DNA of 64,000 nt from CAWAMD01 sp963783045. Its GTDB lineage: Bacteria > Actinomycetota > Nitriliruptoria > Nitriliruptorales > Nitriliruptoraceae. Below are positions 1 through 7,904 of this stretch, in pieces; position 1 is the stretch's first letter, and each line of letters starts with the position of its first letter. The DNA is taken from NCBI GenBank assembly GCA_963783045.1, contig CAWAMD010000002.1:620001-684000 (forward strand), in the 5' to 3' direction. The position numbers were made by a program, and so were the translations under genes. The notes below the pieces were generated by a model. That model ran no database searches. It had not been told where the DNA came from and saw only the letters and a list, made by a program, of their open reading frames with translations.

Positions 1-1390
1 CCGCGTAGGCCTCGTTCACGTTCACGGTGCCGGCCTCGATCCGAGCGGCGAGGTCGGCGCCGCGGCGGGTGTCGCGCGTCCACACGCTCGCGTTCAGGCC
101 GTAGCGGGAGTCGTTGGCGAGCGCGACGGCCTCGTCCTCGGTGTCGAAGGAGTAGACGCTGATGACCGGGCCGAAGGTCTCCTCGCAGGCGAGCTCCATG
201 CGATCGTCGACGTCGGTCAGCAGGGTGGGCTCGAAGAAGAGCGGCCCGATGTCGGGCCGCGGACGGCCGCCGGTGAGCACCGTGGCGCCCTTGGCCACCG
301 CCTCCTCGACGTGACGGGTGACGGTGTCGAACTGGTCACGTGAGGCCAGCGAGCCCATGTCGCCGTCGAAGGCGAGCGACGCGGACAGGCGCATGCCCTC
401 GACCCGTTCGACGAAGCGGCGGACGAACTCGTCGCGGATCGAGCTGTGGACGTAAAGGCGCTCGACCGAGATGCACAGCTGGCCGGCGGACGCGAAGCAC
501 CCGGCGACCGCACCCTCGACGGCCTTGTCGAGGTCGGCGTCGGCGAGGATGAGCATCGGGTTCTTCCCACCGAGCTCGAGCGAGCAGCCGATGAGCCGCT
601 CGGCGGCGTGACGGGCGACGGTCCTGCCGGTCTCGGTGCTGCCGGTGAACGTGACGAAGTCGACGCTGTCGATCAGCGGGGTGCCGAGCACCGAGCCGCG
701 GCCGGTCACGACCTGCAGCAGGTCCGCCGGCAACCCGGCCTCGTACATGAGGTCCGCGGCCCACAGGGCGGTCAGCGGCGTCTGGGCTGCCGGCTTCAGC
801 AGCGCCGCATTGCCGGCCATGAGCGCGGGGATCGCGTCGGTGATCGCCATGCTCAGCGGGTAGTTCCAGGGCGCGATGAATCCGACGAGCCCGAGCGGGT
901 GGCGCAGCTCACGGGTGCGCGTCAAGCCGGGCAGGGCACCCTCCCGGCGGCGCGGCGTGAGATGCGTGGCCGCCGTCCGCGCGTAGTAGGCGGCGACGAT
1001 GGCCGTGTCGGCGACCTCCTCGAAGGCGTGGGAGCGGGCCTTGCCGGACTCGAGCTGGATGAGGTCGAGGACCTCGTGCTGGCGCGCGAAGACGAGGTCG
1101 TGGAACCGCATCATGATCCGGGCGCGGTCCTTGAAGCCGAAGCGTGCCCAGCGTCGCTGCGCCTCACGGGCGCGCCGGGCCGCCTCGACCACGTCGTCGG
1201 CGGTGCAGCTCGGGACCTGCGCGATCACCTGCTCGGTGAACGGAGCCGTCACGGCGAAGGTGTCACGGGAGCCCACCGTCGTGACGCGGCCGAGCAGCCG
1301 CTGCCGCAAGGAGGTCTCGATCGGGTCGTCGGGCACCGTCGTCAGGTGCCGCCCCTGCGCGTCCGCGAGATCCGTGGCCTTCGTCGCCAT
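1..1390 (-). CDS. Succinate-semialdehyde dehydrogenase (NAD(P)+), 3' end cut by window
   Basis: The minus frame starts at the ATG at 1390 and runs off the window start, so the C-terminus is missing. The translation is an aldehyde dehydrogenase of the GabD2/SSADH type: the APWNYPLS cofactor-pocket segment is near residues 173-180, FTGSTETG near 248-255, the general-base Glu sits in LELGGKNP near 272, and the nucleophilic Cys in GQLCIS near 306. The family oxidises succinate semialdehyde to succinate in the cytosol (GABA shunt or related catabolism), but the exact aldehyde cannot be fixed from sequence. It is divergent from a TetR-family gene, with a perfect palindrome between them, so repression by that regulator is likely. 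Confidence 0.88.
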   Translation of the reverse strand, partial: MATKATDLADAQGRHLTTVPDDPIETSLRQRLLGRVTTVGSRDTFAVTAPFTEQVIAQVPSCTADDVVEAARRAREAQRRWARFGFKDRARIMMRFHDLVFARQHEVLDLIQLESGKARSHAFEEVADTAIVAAYYARTAATHLTPRRREGALPGLTRTRELRHPLGLVGFIAPWNYPLSMAITDAIPALMAGNAALLKPAAQTPLTALWAADLMYEAGLPADLLQVVTGRGSVLGTPLIDSVDFVTFTGSTETGRTVARHAAERLIGCSLELGGKNPMLILADADLDKAVEGAVAGCFASAGQLCISVERLYVHSSIRDEFVRRFVERVEGMRLSASLAFDGDMGSLASRDQFDTVTRHVEEAVAKGATVLTGGRPRPDIGPLFFEPTLLTDVDDRMELACEETFGPVISVYSFDTEDEAVALANDSRYGLNASVWTRDTRRGADLAARIEAGTVNVNEAYA

Positions 1391-1415
1391 GTCCTGCTCC
1401 CCTCCTGCCGTGCTG

Positions 1416-1431
1416 TTGACCGAGCGGTCAA
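1416..1431. promoter_or_regulatory. Palindromic operator between aldehyde dehydrogenase and TetR regulator
   Basis: A 16-bp inverted repeat has arms TTGACCG and CGGTCAA separated by AG. A further half-site CGGTCAA lies at 1466-1472. The size and position, in the divergent promoter region of a TetR-family gene, are those of a TetR autoregulatory operator. Binding is inferred. Confidence 0.6.
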
Positions 1432-1527
1432 TAGTATGGTGCACGCTATCCACCGTCCGATCGGGCGGTCAACTGCGGCCACCCGCCACCACGCCGGCCC
1501 CACCGGCGCGGCGACGAGAGGATCCAT

Positions 1528-2178
1528 GTGCCCGGCCAGCGTGCCTCCGAGGAGCAGCGTCGCGAGCAGATCCTCGCGGCGGCCTTCGCCGTGGCGGCCC
1601 GGGATCGGCTCGACGGTCTCACGATCCGCCGGGTGGCGAGTCACGCCGGCCTGTCGCCGGGCCTCGTGTTCTTCCACTTCGGGTCGAAGGACGAGCTCCT
1701 GGTCGCCTTGCTGGACCGCGTCATCGCCTCCACGATCGACACCGTGGTGCCCGACGAGGTGTGGGCGCTGCCGACGGCGCACGACCGGCTCAGGGCCCGC
1801 CTGCGGGGCGAGCTCGAGCGGCTTCCCGAGCGCCGAGACGGGGTCGAGCTCTTCTTCGACTACTGGGTCATGGGCACCCGCCACCCCACCGTCCGGGCCC
1901 GTATCGTCGCGGCGCTGGCGGCCTACCGTCACTCGTTCCTCCCGCTGGTCGAGGATCTCGTCGCCGAGGACCAGGTCCGGTTCGCCGCGACCACGCCCGC
2001 GCGGCTGGCTGCTGTGGTCGTCAGCCTCGTCGAGGGAACGGCGGTGCAGGCGGTCATGGAGCCGGGCTCCATCGACGTGGAAGGCTTCATGGCCACGGTC
2101 GAGTCGCTGATCGCCGGCCCGAGCGCTCCTGCGGGCGCCCCGCGGGGCGCCGGCAGGGTGTCGGGCCGTCAGCCGTAG
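1528..2178 (+). CDS. TetR/AcrR-family transcriptional regulator
   Basis: This 216-residue protein has an N-terminal TetR helix-turn-helix (residues about 12-58). It shows the usual EQILAAAFAVA helix, the recognition helix region SHAGLSPGLVFFHFGSKDEL, and a C-terminal ligand-binding domain. The GTG at 1528 is used because it follows GAGAGG at a normal distance; an overlapping ATG at 1526 is out of frame. The BetI-like C-terminal region (LVSLVEGT-like segment) is consistent with a small-molecule sensor. It probably controls the divergent aldehyde dehydrogenase. Its 3' end overlaps the convergent acyl-CoA ligase gene by 10 bases. Confidence 0.85.
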   Translation: MPGQRASEEQRREQILAAAFAVAARDRLDGLTIRRVASHAGLSPGLVFFHFGSKDELLVALLDRVIASTIDTVVPDEVWALPTAHDRLRARLRGELERLPERRDGVELFFDYWVMGTRHPTVRARIVAALAAYRHSFLPLVEDLVAEDQVRFAATTPARLAAVVVSLVEGTAVQAVMEPGSIDVEGFMATVESLIAGPSAPAGAPRGAGRVSGRQP

Positions 2179-3962
2179 AGGCGCTCGATCACCGCTCCGT
2201 ACTCCTTGACGAGCACGTTGCGCTTGACCTTCAGGGTCGGGGTGAGCTCACCGCCTTCGATGGACAGATCGTGGGGCAGGATCACGAACTTCTTGATCGC
2301 CTCGGCCCGCGAGACCATTGTGTTCGCCTCGTCGATGGCGCGCTGCACCTCGCCACGCAGCTCGGGGTCGTCGACCAGCTCGCCGACGGTGGCGCCGCTG
2401 CGGCCGTGGTCGGCCGCCCAGAGTGCGAACGCCTCCTCGTCGATGGCGACCAGCGCCGCGACGAAGGGGCGGGCGTCGCCCACGACCATGGCCTGGCTGA
2501 CGAGCGGGTGCCCACGCAGCCGGTCCTCGAGCGGCGCCGGTGCGACGTTCTTTCCCCCGGCGGTGACGAGGAGGTCCTTTGCGCGCCCCGTGATCCGCAG
2601 GAAGCCCTGCTCGTCGAGCTCGCCGAGGTCGCCGGTGTGGAACCAGCCGTCACCGTCGAACACCTCTGCGGTCGCCACGTCGTTGTTCCAGTAGCCGCGG
2701 AAGACCTGCGGGCCCTTGATGAGGATCTCCCCGCTCCCGTCGACGGCGATGGTCGTGCCGGGCACGGGGCGGCCGACGCTGCCGATGCCCCAGGAACCCT
2801 CGACGTTCAGGTTCGTGGTCGGGCTCGTCTCGGTCAGGCCGTACCCCTCGAGCACCATGATCCCGATGCCGTTGAAGAAGTGGGTCAGGCGGGTGCCGAG
2901 CGGGCCGCCGCCGGAGACGGCGAAGCGGAGCTCACCGCCGAACACGGCGCGCAGCTTGCGGTACACGAGCCGGTCGAACACGGCGTGGAGTACCCGCAGA
3001 CCCACGCCGGGCCCGCCGGTGAGCTGGGCCTCCGACCAGCGCGTCGCGACGTCGGCCGCGCGGTCGAAGATGGCACCCTTGCCCTCCTGCTGGAGCTTGC
3101 GCTGGATGCCGTTGAAGATCGTCTCGAACACGCGGGGTACCGACACGACGTAGCTCGGCTGCAGCATCGGCAGCTCCTCGGGGAGCGCCTTGATGTCGGT
3201 GGCGAAGCCGAGCGTCTTGCCGGCCTCGATCGAGGTCAGCGCGATGGCCTTGGCCAGCGAGTGCGCGAGCGGCAGGAACAGCAGGGTCCGGTCGCCCTCG
3301 CGCAGCATGGGGGTGATGACGGCCAGGGACTGGCGGGCGTTCGAACGCAGGTTGCCGTGGGTCAGCACGCAGCCCTTCGGACGCCCGGTCGTGCCCGACG
3401 TGTAGATGATCGTGGCGATGTCGTCGGCTTGCAGCGCGCCCGTGCGCTGCTCGATCTCCTCGTCGGTCACAGCCTCGGCGCGCTCCTCGAGCTCGTCGAG
3501 TCCGCCACCGTCGATGACGAGCACGTGCCGGCAGTCGGGCAGCGTCGAGGCGATGGTCTGGTAGCCCTCGAGCAGCTGTGGCGTCTCGAGCAGCAGCACC
3601 GTGGCACCACTGTCGCCCACGATCCAGTGCACCTGCTCCATCGACGAGGTCTCGTAGATCGGCACCGTGACGGCGCCGTTCGACAGGATCGCGTAGTCGA
3701 GGAGCAGCCACTCGATCCGCGTGCTCGACATGAGCGCCACCCGGTCCCCGGGTCGGACGCCGAGTGCCGCGAGCCCCCGCGCGTAGCGTCGGACCCGGCC
3801 CGCCACCTCCTCGGCGCTGACCATGACGAACCCGTCACCCTGACGGGTCGCCATCATGGGCATCCGCGGCTGGGTGCGTGCGCGCTCGAGGAGTGGCGCC
3901 ACGAGGTGGTCGCTCCCGGTGGCCGGCACCCCGGCGGACGGCGGAACGGTGAACTCCTTCAT
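2169..3962 (-). CDS. Long-chain fatty acid-CoA ligase (AMP-forming, FadD15-like)
   Basis: This 597-residue protein activates fatty acids to acyl-CoA through an acyl-adenylate. Visible motifs are the phosphate-binding YTSGTTGRPKG (about 187-197), the adenine-binding GYGLTETSP, the TGDLGELD hinge region and the C-terminal GGKNVAPAPLE lysine-containing segment. The length matches bacterial long-chain acyl-CoA synthetases with the eukaryote-like split (FAA1/FadD15 group, around 600 residues). The start ATG at 3962 has AGGGAGAT just upstream on the minus strand. It could serve fatty-acid degradation or lipid remodelling; the neighbours give no pathway. Confidence 0.9.
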   Translation of the reverse strand: MKEFTVPPSAGVPATGSDHLVAPLLERARTQPRMPMMATRQGDGFVMVSAEEVAGRVRRYARGLAALGVRPGDRVALMSSTRIEWLLLDYAILSNGAVTVPIYETSSMEQVHWIVGDSGATVLLLETPQLLEGYQTIASTLPDCRHVLVIDGGGLDELEERAEAVTDEEIEQRTGALQADDIATIIYTSGTTGRPKGCVLTHGNLRSNARQSLAVITPMLREGDRTLLFLPLAHSLAKAIALTSIEAGKTLGFATDIKALPEELPMLQPSYVVSVPRVFETIFNGIQRKLQQEGKGAIFDRAADVATRWSEAQLTGGPGVGLRVLHAVFDRLVYRKLRAVFGGELRFAVSGGGPLGTRLTHFFNGIGIMVLEGYGLTETSPTTNLNVEGSWGIGSVGRPVPGTTIAVDGSGEILIKGPQVFRGYWNNDVATAEVFDGDGWFHTGDLGELDEQGFLRITGRAKDLLVTAGGKNVAPAPLEDRLRGHPLVSQAMVVGDARPFVAALVAIDEEAFALWAADHGRSGATVGELVDDPELRGEVQRAIDEANTMVSRAEAIKKFVILPHDLSIEGGELTPTLKVKRNVLVKEYGAVIERLYG

Positions 3963-4268
3963 CTCCCTGTCACCTCACTGTGCAGGCATGGACGACGTAC
4001 GGCTGCGCGCCGTCCCGCGATCAGAACGTGTCTCCATCCGCCACCATGCTCCCTGTGCGGGCACGTACCAGGGCTGAACGGCCCGCCGGCGGTGGCGGCT
4101 CCGCCCTGTCCGGTCGACGCGTCATCGACCACGCCCCGTCCGACCGTCGGTGGGACCAGGGCGACCGTGCGTGACTCCTCCGCCACGGTCGAGTCGAGGG
4201 GCGGGACGAAGGCGCGACGTGGACCGGACGGCCAGCGAGGCCGGGCGGACGGAGGAGGATCAGCAGCA
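3963..4268. other. Divergent intergenic region without recognised gene
   Basis: This segment of about 300 bases between the acyl-CoA ligase (minus) and the penicillin-binding protein (plus) must hold both promoters. A strong ribosome binding site for the plus gene (GGAGGAGGAT, 4251-4260) lies at its right end. I see no convincing RNA gene or long inverted repeat. Confidence 0.5.
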
Positions 4269-6545
4269 GTGGCTCACCGTGGATTCACCGACCGGGTTCG
4301 TGCGCTGTGGCATCGGCGCGGCGTCCGGCTCGGGGTGCTCGGAGCGCTCGGCGCCGTCGTGCTCGTCGTCGTGCTCGGCGCCGTTGCGTTCGCCTGGTTC
4401 TACGCCACCTCCGACGTGCCGACGGCTGCGGCGCTCGAGCAGCCCGACCCCACCGTGGTGTACGACGCGGCCGGCACGAAGGTGGCGACGCTCGACCCCG
4501 GTGCGGTCCACAAGAACCTCGAGCTGAGCACGATCCCCGAGGACGTGATCCACGCCACGTTGGCCGCCGAGGACCGCGGCTTCCGCGGGCATCCAGGATT
4601 CTCGCCGACCGGCATCCTGCGGGCCGCCTGGGCGGACCTGACGTCCGGCCACGTCGTGCAGGGCGCGTCGACCATCGACCAGCAGTACGTCGATCTCGCC
4701 GTCGAGGGCATCGGCTCCGGCTGGATCGACAAGCTGCGCGAGGTGGCGATCGCCAGCCGGCTCGACCGGCGCTACCCGAAGGACCGCATCCTGCAGATGT
4801 ACCTCAACGCCGTGCCCTACGGACGCGGCGCCCGCGGCATCGAGGCTGCCGCCCAGACCTACTTCCGGGTACCGGCGTCCCGGCTGAACGTGAACCAGGC
4901 CGCGACGCTGGCCGGCATGATCGCCGCCCCGTCCGCCTACGACCCGGCCCGGCATCCCGACGAGGCGCGGGCGCGCCGCGACTACGTGCTGGGTGGCATG
5001 GCCGCCGAGGGCTGGCTCTCCGACGCCCGTGCCCAACAGCTGAAGGACGCGCCGCTGCCCGACGTCGCCACCGATCCGCTGGTGGAGTTCGGCCCGAACG
5101 CGTACTTCCTCGACGCCGTGCGCTCGAAGCTGCCCGCACTGCTCGAGCGCCGCTACGGCCGCGACATCTACTCGGGGCTCGACGTGTACACGACCCTGGA
5201 CCGCCGGCTGCAGCAGACCGGGGTGTCGAGCCTTCGCGACGGGCTGTCCGACGCACCGTACGCGGGGGCGCTGGTGACGGTCGACCCGCGCTCGGGTGCC
5301 GTCCGCAGCGTCGTGGGCGGCACCGACTACACCTCGCAGCGCTTCAACGTCGTCACCCAGGGCGCACGGCAGGCCGGTTCCTCGTTCAAGCCGTTCACGC
5401 TCACGGCGTTCGTGCAGGAGGGCAACTCGCCGGCCACGCGCTACCGCGCGCCCGCCTCCATCGAGGTGGACACCGCGTCCGGGTCGTCGACGATCGCCAA
5501 CTACTCGCACCACGGCTGGGGCCGGGTGTCGGTGCGCACGGCAACCGTCCACTCGATCAACACCGTCTACGTGCAGGTCGCGCAGGACATCGGGCCACAG
5601 ACGGTCGTGGACACGGCACACCAGCTCGGCATCGACCACGAGCTGCCGGCGGTGCCGAGCATCACGCTCGGGACCGGATCGGTCAGCCCCCTCGAGATGG
5701 TCGAGTCCTACGCGACGATCGCGGACAAGGGGGTCCACCACAATTCCTACCTGGTCCGCCGGGTGGCGACGCACGACGGCGAGACGCTCTACACCCACGA
5801 GGACGGCGGCGGTGAGGTCGCCGCGAACGAGAACACGGCGGCTGTGGTGACCGACGTGCTCACCGGTGTGATCAAGAAGGGGACGGGTGGAGCCGCGCAG
5901 ATCGGGCGCCCGGCCGCTGGCAAGACCGGGACCACCGACGACTACCGCGACGCGTGGTTCGTCGGCTACGTCCCCCAGCTCGCGACCGCCGTGTGGGTGG
6001 GCAACCTCGACAACAGCCCCACGGACGGCGTGACCGGCGGGAGCCTGCCAGCGGCGATCTGGGGCGACTACATGAGCCAGGCGGTCGAGCCGCTGCCGGT
6101 CCAGGACTTCCCCGAGCCGAACCTGTCGTTGCTCTCGACGGACGGTGTCGGATCCTCGCCGACCGCCACGGCCACCGGCAGCGGGAGCGCCCAGCCGAGC
6201 CCCACCTCGTCGCCGAGCCCCTCCCCGTCGCCGAGCCCCTCGCCGAGCCCGTCAGCGAGCCCCAGCGCCAAACCGAGCCCATCGCCGACCTCGAGCCCGA
6301 CCGCCACCGCCAGCCCGACCGCCACCGCCAGCCCGACCGCCACCGCCAGCCCGACCGCCACCTCGAGCCCGACCGCCACCTCGAGCCCCACCGCCACCTC
6401 GAGCCCGACCGCCACCTCGAGCCCGAGCCCGTCGTCGAGCCCGAGCTCGGACGGCGGGCCCGTGCCGGACCCGGGGCAGCAGTCGTCGGGCTCCTCCACC
6501 TCCTCGTCGAGCCCCTCACCGGAGCCGAGCCCGTCTCCCTCGTGA
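4269..6545 (+). CDS. Class A penicillin-binding protein (transglycosylase/transpeptidase)
   Basis: This 758-residue bifunctional peptidoglycan synthase starts at the GTG at 4269, which sits 8 bases after GGAGGAT; the longer open frame upstream overlaps other genes. A membrane anchor spans residues about 21-44. The GT51 domain shows EDRGF (101-105), GASTIDQQ (132-139) and RRYPKDRILQMYLN. The transpeptidase domain shows SSFK (371-374), SIN (429-431) and KTGT (552-555). Residues 627-758 form a Ser/Pro/Thr-rich tail. The second GT51 motif is normally G(G/A)STITQQ; here the second Thr is Asp, which is unusual. It acts outside the membrane in cell-wall synthesis. Confidence 0.93.
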   Translation: MAHRGFTDRVRALWHRRGVRLGVLGALGAVVLVVVLGAVAFAWFYATSDVPTAAALEQPDPTVVYDAAGTKVATLDPGAVHKNLELSTIPEDVIHATLAAEDRGFRGHPGFSPTGILRAAWADLTSGHVVQGASTIDQQYVDLAVEGIGSGWIDKLREVAIASRLDRRYPKDRILQMYLNAVPYGRGARGIEAAAQTYFRVPASRLNVNQAATLAGMIAAPSAYDPARHPDEARARRDYVLGGMAAEGWLSDARAQQLKDAPLPDVATDPLVEFGPNAYFLDAVRSKLPALLERRYGRDIYSGLDVYTTLDRRLQQTGVSSLRDGLSDAPYAGALVTVDPRSGAVRSVVGGTDYTSQRFNVVTQGARQAGSSFKPFTLTAFVQEGNSPATRYRAPASIEVDTASGSSTIANYSHHGWGRVSVRTATVHSINTVYVQVAQDIGPQTVVDTAHQLGIDHELPAVPSITLGTGSVSPLEMVESYATIADKGVHHNSYLVRRVATHDGETLYTHEDGGGEVAANENTAAVVTDVLTGVIKKGTGGAAQIGRPAAGKTGTTDDYRDAWFVGYVPQLATAVWVGNLDNSPTDGVTGGSLPAAIWGDYMSQAVEPLPVQDFPEPNLSLLSTDGVGSSPTATATGSGSAQPSPTSSPSPSPSPSPSPSPSASPSAKPSPSPTSSPTATASPTATASPTATASPTATSSPTATSSPTATSSPTATSSPSPSSSPSSDGGPVPDPGQQSSGSSTSSSSPSPEPSPSPS
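6294..6419 (+). repeat. Seven 18-bp tandem repeats encoding SPTATA/SPTATS in the PBP tail
   Basis: Seven consecutive 18-base units encode the hexapeptides SPTATA (three) and SPTATS (four). Flanking SPSPSP codons make the whole 6180-6540 region low-complexity. The units are close enough in sequence for slippage to vary tail length between strains. An extended extracellular spacer is the likely product. Confidence 0.85.
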
Positions 6546-6632
6546 CGCCGAGGACCGTGACCACCCGAGCCCACCTCGCGCGCCGCGCTCGGCGAGGAGC
6601 CCCTACGGTCGGTGGCAGGCAGGAGGTGACGC

Positions 6633-6896
6633 ATGACCGAGCGGACACCATCAGACGGCTCGCTGCAGCCGGGACGGCCGGCGGAAGCCGGCGTCGAGGA
6701 GCGCCAGACCGGCGTCTCACGGACCGAGGGCGCCCATCTGCTGGCCAACGAGGCGCGGTCCCACCTCGAACCGCGGGGCTTCCGCTACGACGAGATCCTC
6801 GCCTGGGCGGAGACCTACGTCGCCGGCGAGGGCAGCGGGGACCTGGCGGCCTTCCTGCAGTGGGTCGAGGACCGCGAGTCCACAGCAGAGGCGTGA
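6633..6896 (+). CDS. Small acidic hypothetical protein
   Basis: This 87-residue protein starts at an ATG two bases after the strong Shine-Dalgarno stretch AGGAGGTGAC (6621-6630), which supports real translation. The C-terminal half is helical, with an EARSHLEPRGFRYDEILAWA-like segment and an acidic end. I do not recognise a characterised family; the sequence resembles short actinobacterial proteins of unknown function. It lies 87 bases downstream of the penicillin-binding protein on the same strand. Confidence 0.6.
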   Translation: MTERTPSDGSLQPGRPAEAGVEERQTGVSRTEGAHLLANEARSHLEPRGFRYDEILAWAETYVAGEGSGDLAAFLQWVEDRESTAEA

Positions 6897-7072
6897 GCCG
6901 TTCGTCGCGAGGGCAGGCCCGGAGTGAACCTGCGGAATGCACGCGGGCCACGACACGTTACCTGTGGTGACCGGGGCAAACCCTCCGGGGTATGCCCGCC
7001 CCTCTTCTGCCGTACACCCGAATCGCTGAAGACCGCATCGCCGCACACTTGCGTCCACACGCTGGAGTATCC

Positions 7073-7447
7073 ATGGCAACCGTAGAGCTGACCACCGAGA
7101 ACTTCGAGGACACGGTCGTCGACAACGACATCGTCCTGGTCGACTTCTGGGCCGACTGGTGCGCCCCGTGCCGCATGTTCGCGCCGACCTTCGAGAAGAA
7201 GTCGGAGGAGCGCCAGGACATCGTCTTCGGGAAGGTCGACACCGAGGACCAGCAGCAGCTGGCCGCCCAGTTCGGGATCCGCTCGATCCCGACGCTCATG
7301 GCCTTCCGGGAGCAGGTTCTCGTCTTCGCACAGCCAGGCGCCCTGCCCGAGGAGTCGTTGAGCGAGCTCATTCGTCAGGTCGAGGCACTCGACATGGACG
7401 ACGTGCGCCGCCAGATCGCCGAGCACGAGTCCGAGCACGCGAGCTGA
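7073..7447 (+). CDS. Thioredoxin
   Basis: This 124-residue thioredoxin-fold protein has the active site WCAPC (Trp29 to Cys33), the buried DFWADW strand and the cis-Pro loop RSIPTLMAF. The active site has Ala where most thioredoxins have Gly, as in some actinobacterial thioredoxins. The ATG at 7073 is preceded by GGAG; an upstream in-frame ATG at 6992 would add 27 residues with no family match. It would reduce cytosolic disulfides with thioredoxin reductase, which is not in this window. A strong hairpin follows the gene. Confidence 0.9.
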   Translation: MATVELTTENFEDTVVDNDIVLVDFWADWCAPCRMFAPTFEKKSEERQDIVFGKVDTEDQQQLAAQFGIRSIPTLMAFREQVLVFAQPGALPEESLSELIRQVEALDMDDVRRQIAEHESEHAS

Positions 7448-7469
7448 CCAGCCCGCAGGACCACACCAC

Positions 7470-7499
7470 ACGGGCTCCCGCGCCACCGCGGGAGCCCGT
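7470..7499 (+). terminator. Hairpin terminator after thioredoxin
   Basis: A perfect 13-bp stem (left arm 7470-7482, ACGGGCTCCCGCG; right arm 7487-7499) encloses a 4-base loop CCAC. Only a short T stretch follows, so it may be a non-canonical intrinsic terminator. It also lies before the stop side of the convergent minus gene at 7513 and could serve both. Confidence 0.7.
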
Positions 7500-7512
7500 T
7501 CACGCGGGCGGC

Positions 7513-7806
7513 TCAGCCCGTCCGGGACACGTCGAGACGGGTGATGGGCCAGTCGGGCAGCGAGCAGGAGCGCGCCGCGTCCCGCCACAGCCGCGCAGCC
7601 TCGGTGGCCGCGGCGAGCGCGTCGTTCTCCCACACCGTCAGTCGCGTGGAGAACTGGCGCGGCCGGTGGCTCACCGACGCGTTGTACTCCCCGAGCCGGC
7701 TCAGGATCGCCTGCACGGCCACCGGATCGACGGGTTGCGCGCGGAGCTCCCCGCTCGCCTCGATCGTCACGATCCACTCGTCCGGCATGACCGGCTTCGG
7801 ACTCAT
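7513..7806 (-). CDS. Hypothetical protein
   Basis: This 97-residue protein starts with MSPKPVMPDEWIVTIEA. It looks like an alpha/beta sandwich of alternating strands and helices with no membrane segment or signal peptide, and I do not recognise a family. It is 98 bases downstream of the GMC oxidase gene on the same strand. Codon use resembles its neighbours. Confidence 0.55.
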   Translation of the reverse strand: MSPKPVMPDEWIVTIEASGELRAQPVDPVAVQAILSRLGEYNASVSHRPRQFSTRLTVWENDALAAATEAARLWRDAARSCSLPDWPITRLDVSRTG

Positions 7807-7904
7807 TCAGCTGCCTCCGGACGTCGTCGATCGCGCACGAACGAGGGCGAGGTCTACCAGCGCGGCTGCGCGCCGTCGAACGGACGACCGTTCAGTGACC
7901 CGTA

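Noticed and set aside
999..4268. Long open extension upstream of the penicillin-binding protein
   Set aside because: It overlaps the TetR and acyl-CoA ligase genes; a strong ribosome site and membrane anchor place the start at 4269.
6294..6419. Regular short repeats as a possible CRISPR array
   Set aside because: The units are tandem without spacers and encode a hexapeptide in frame within the PBP tail.
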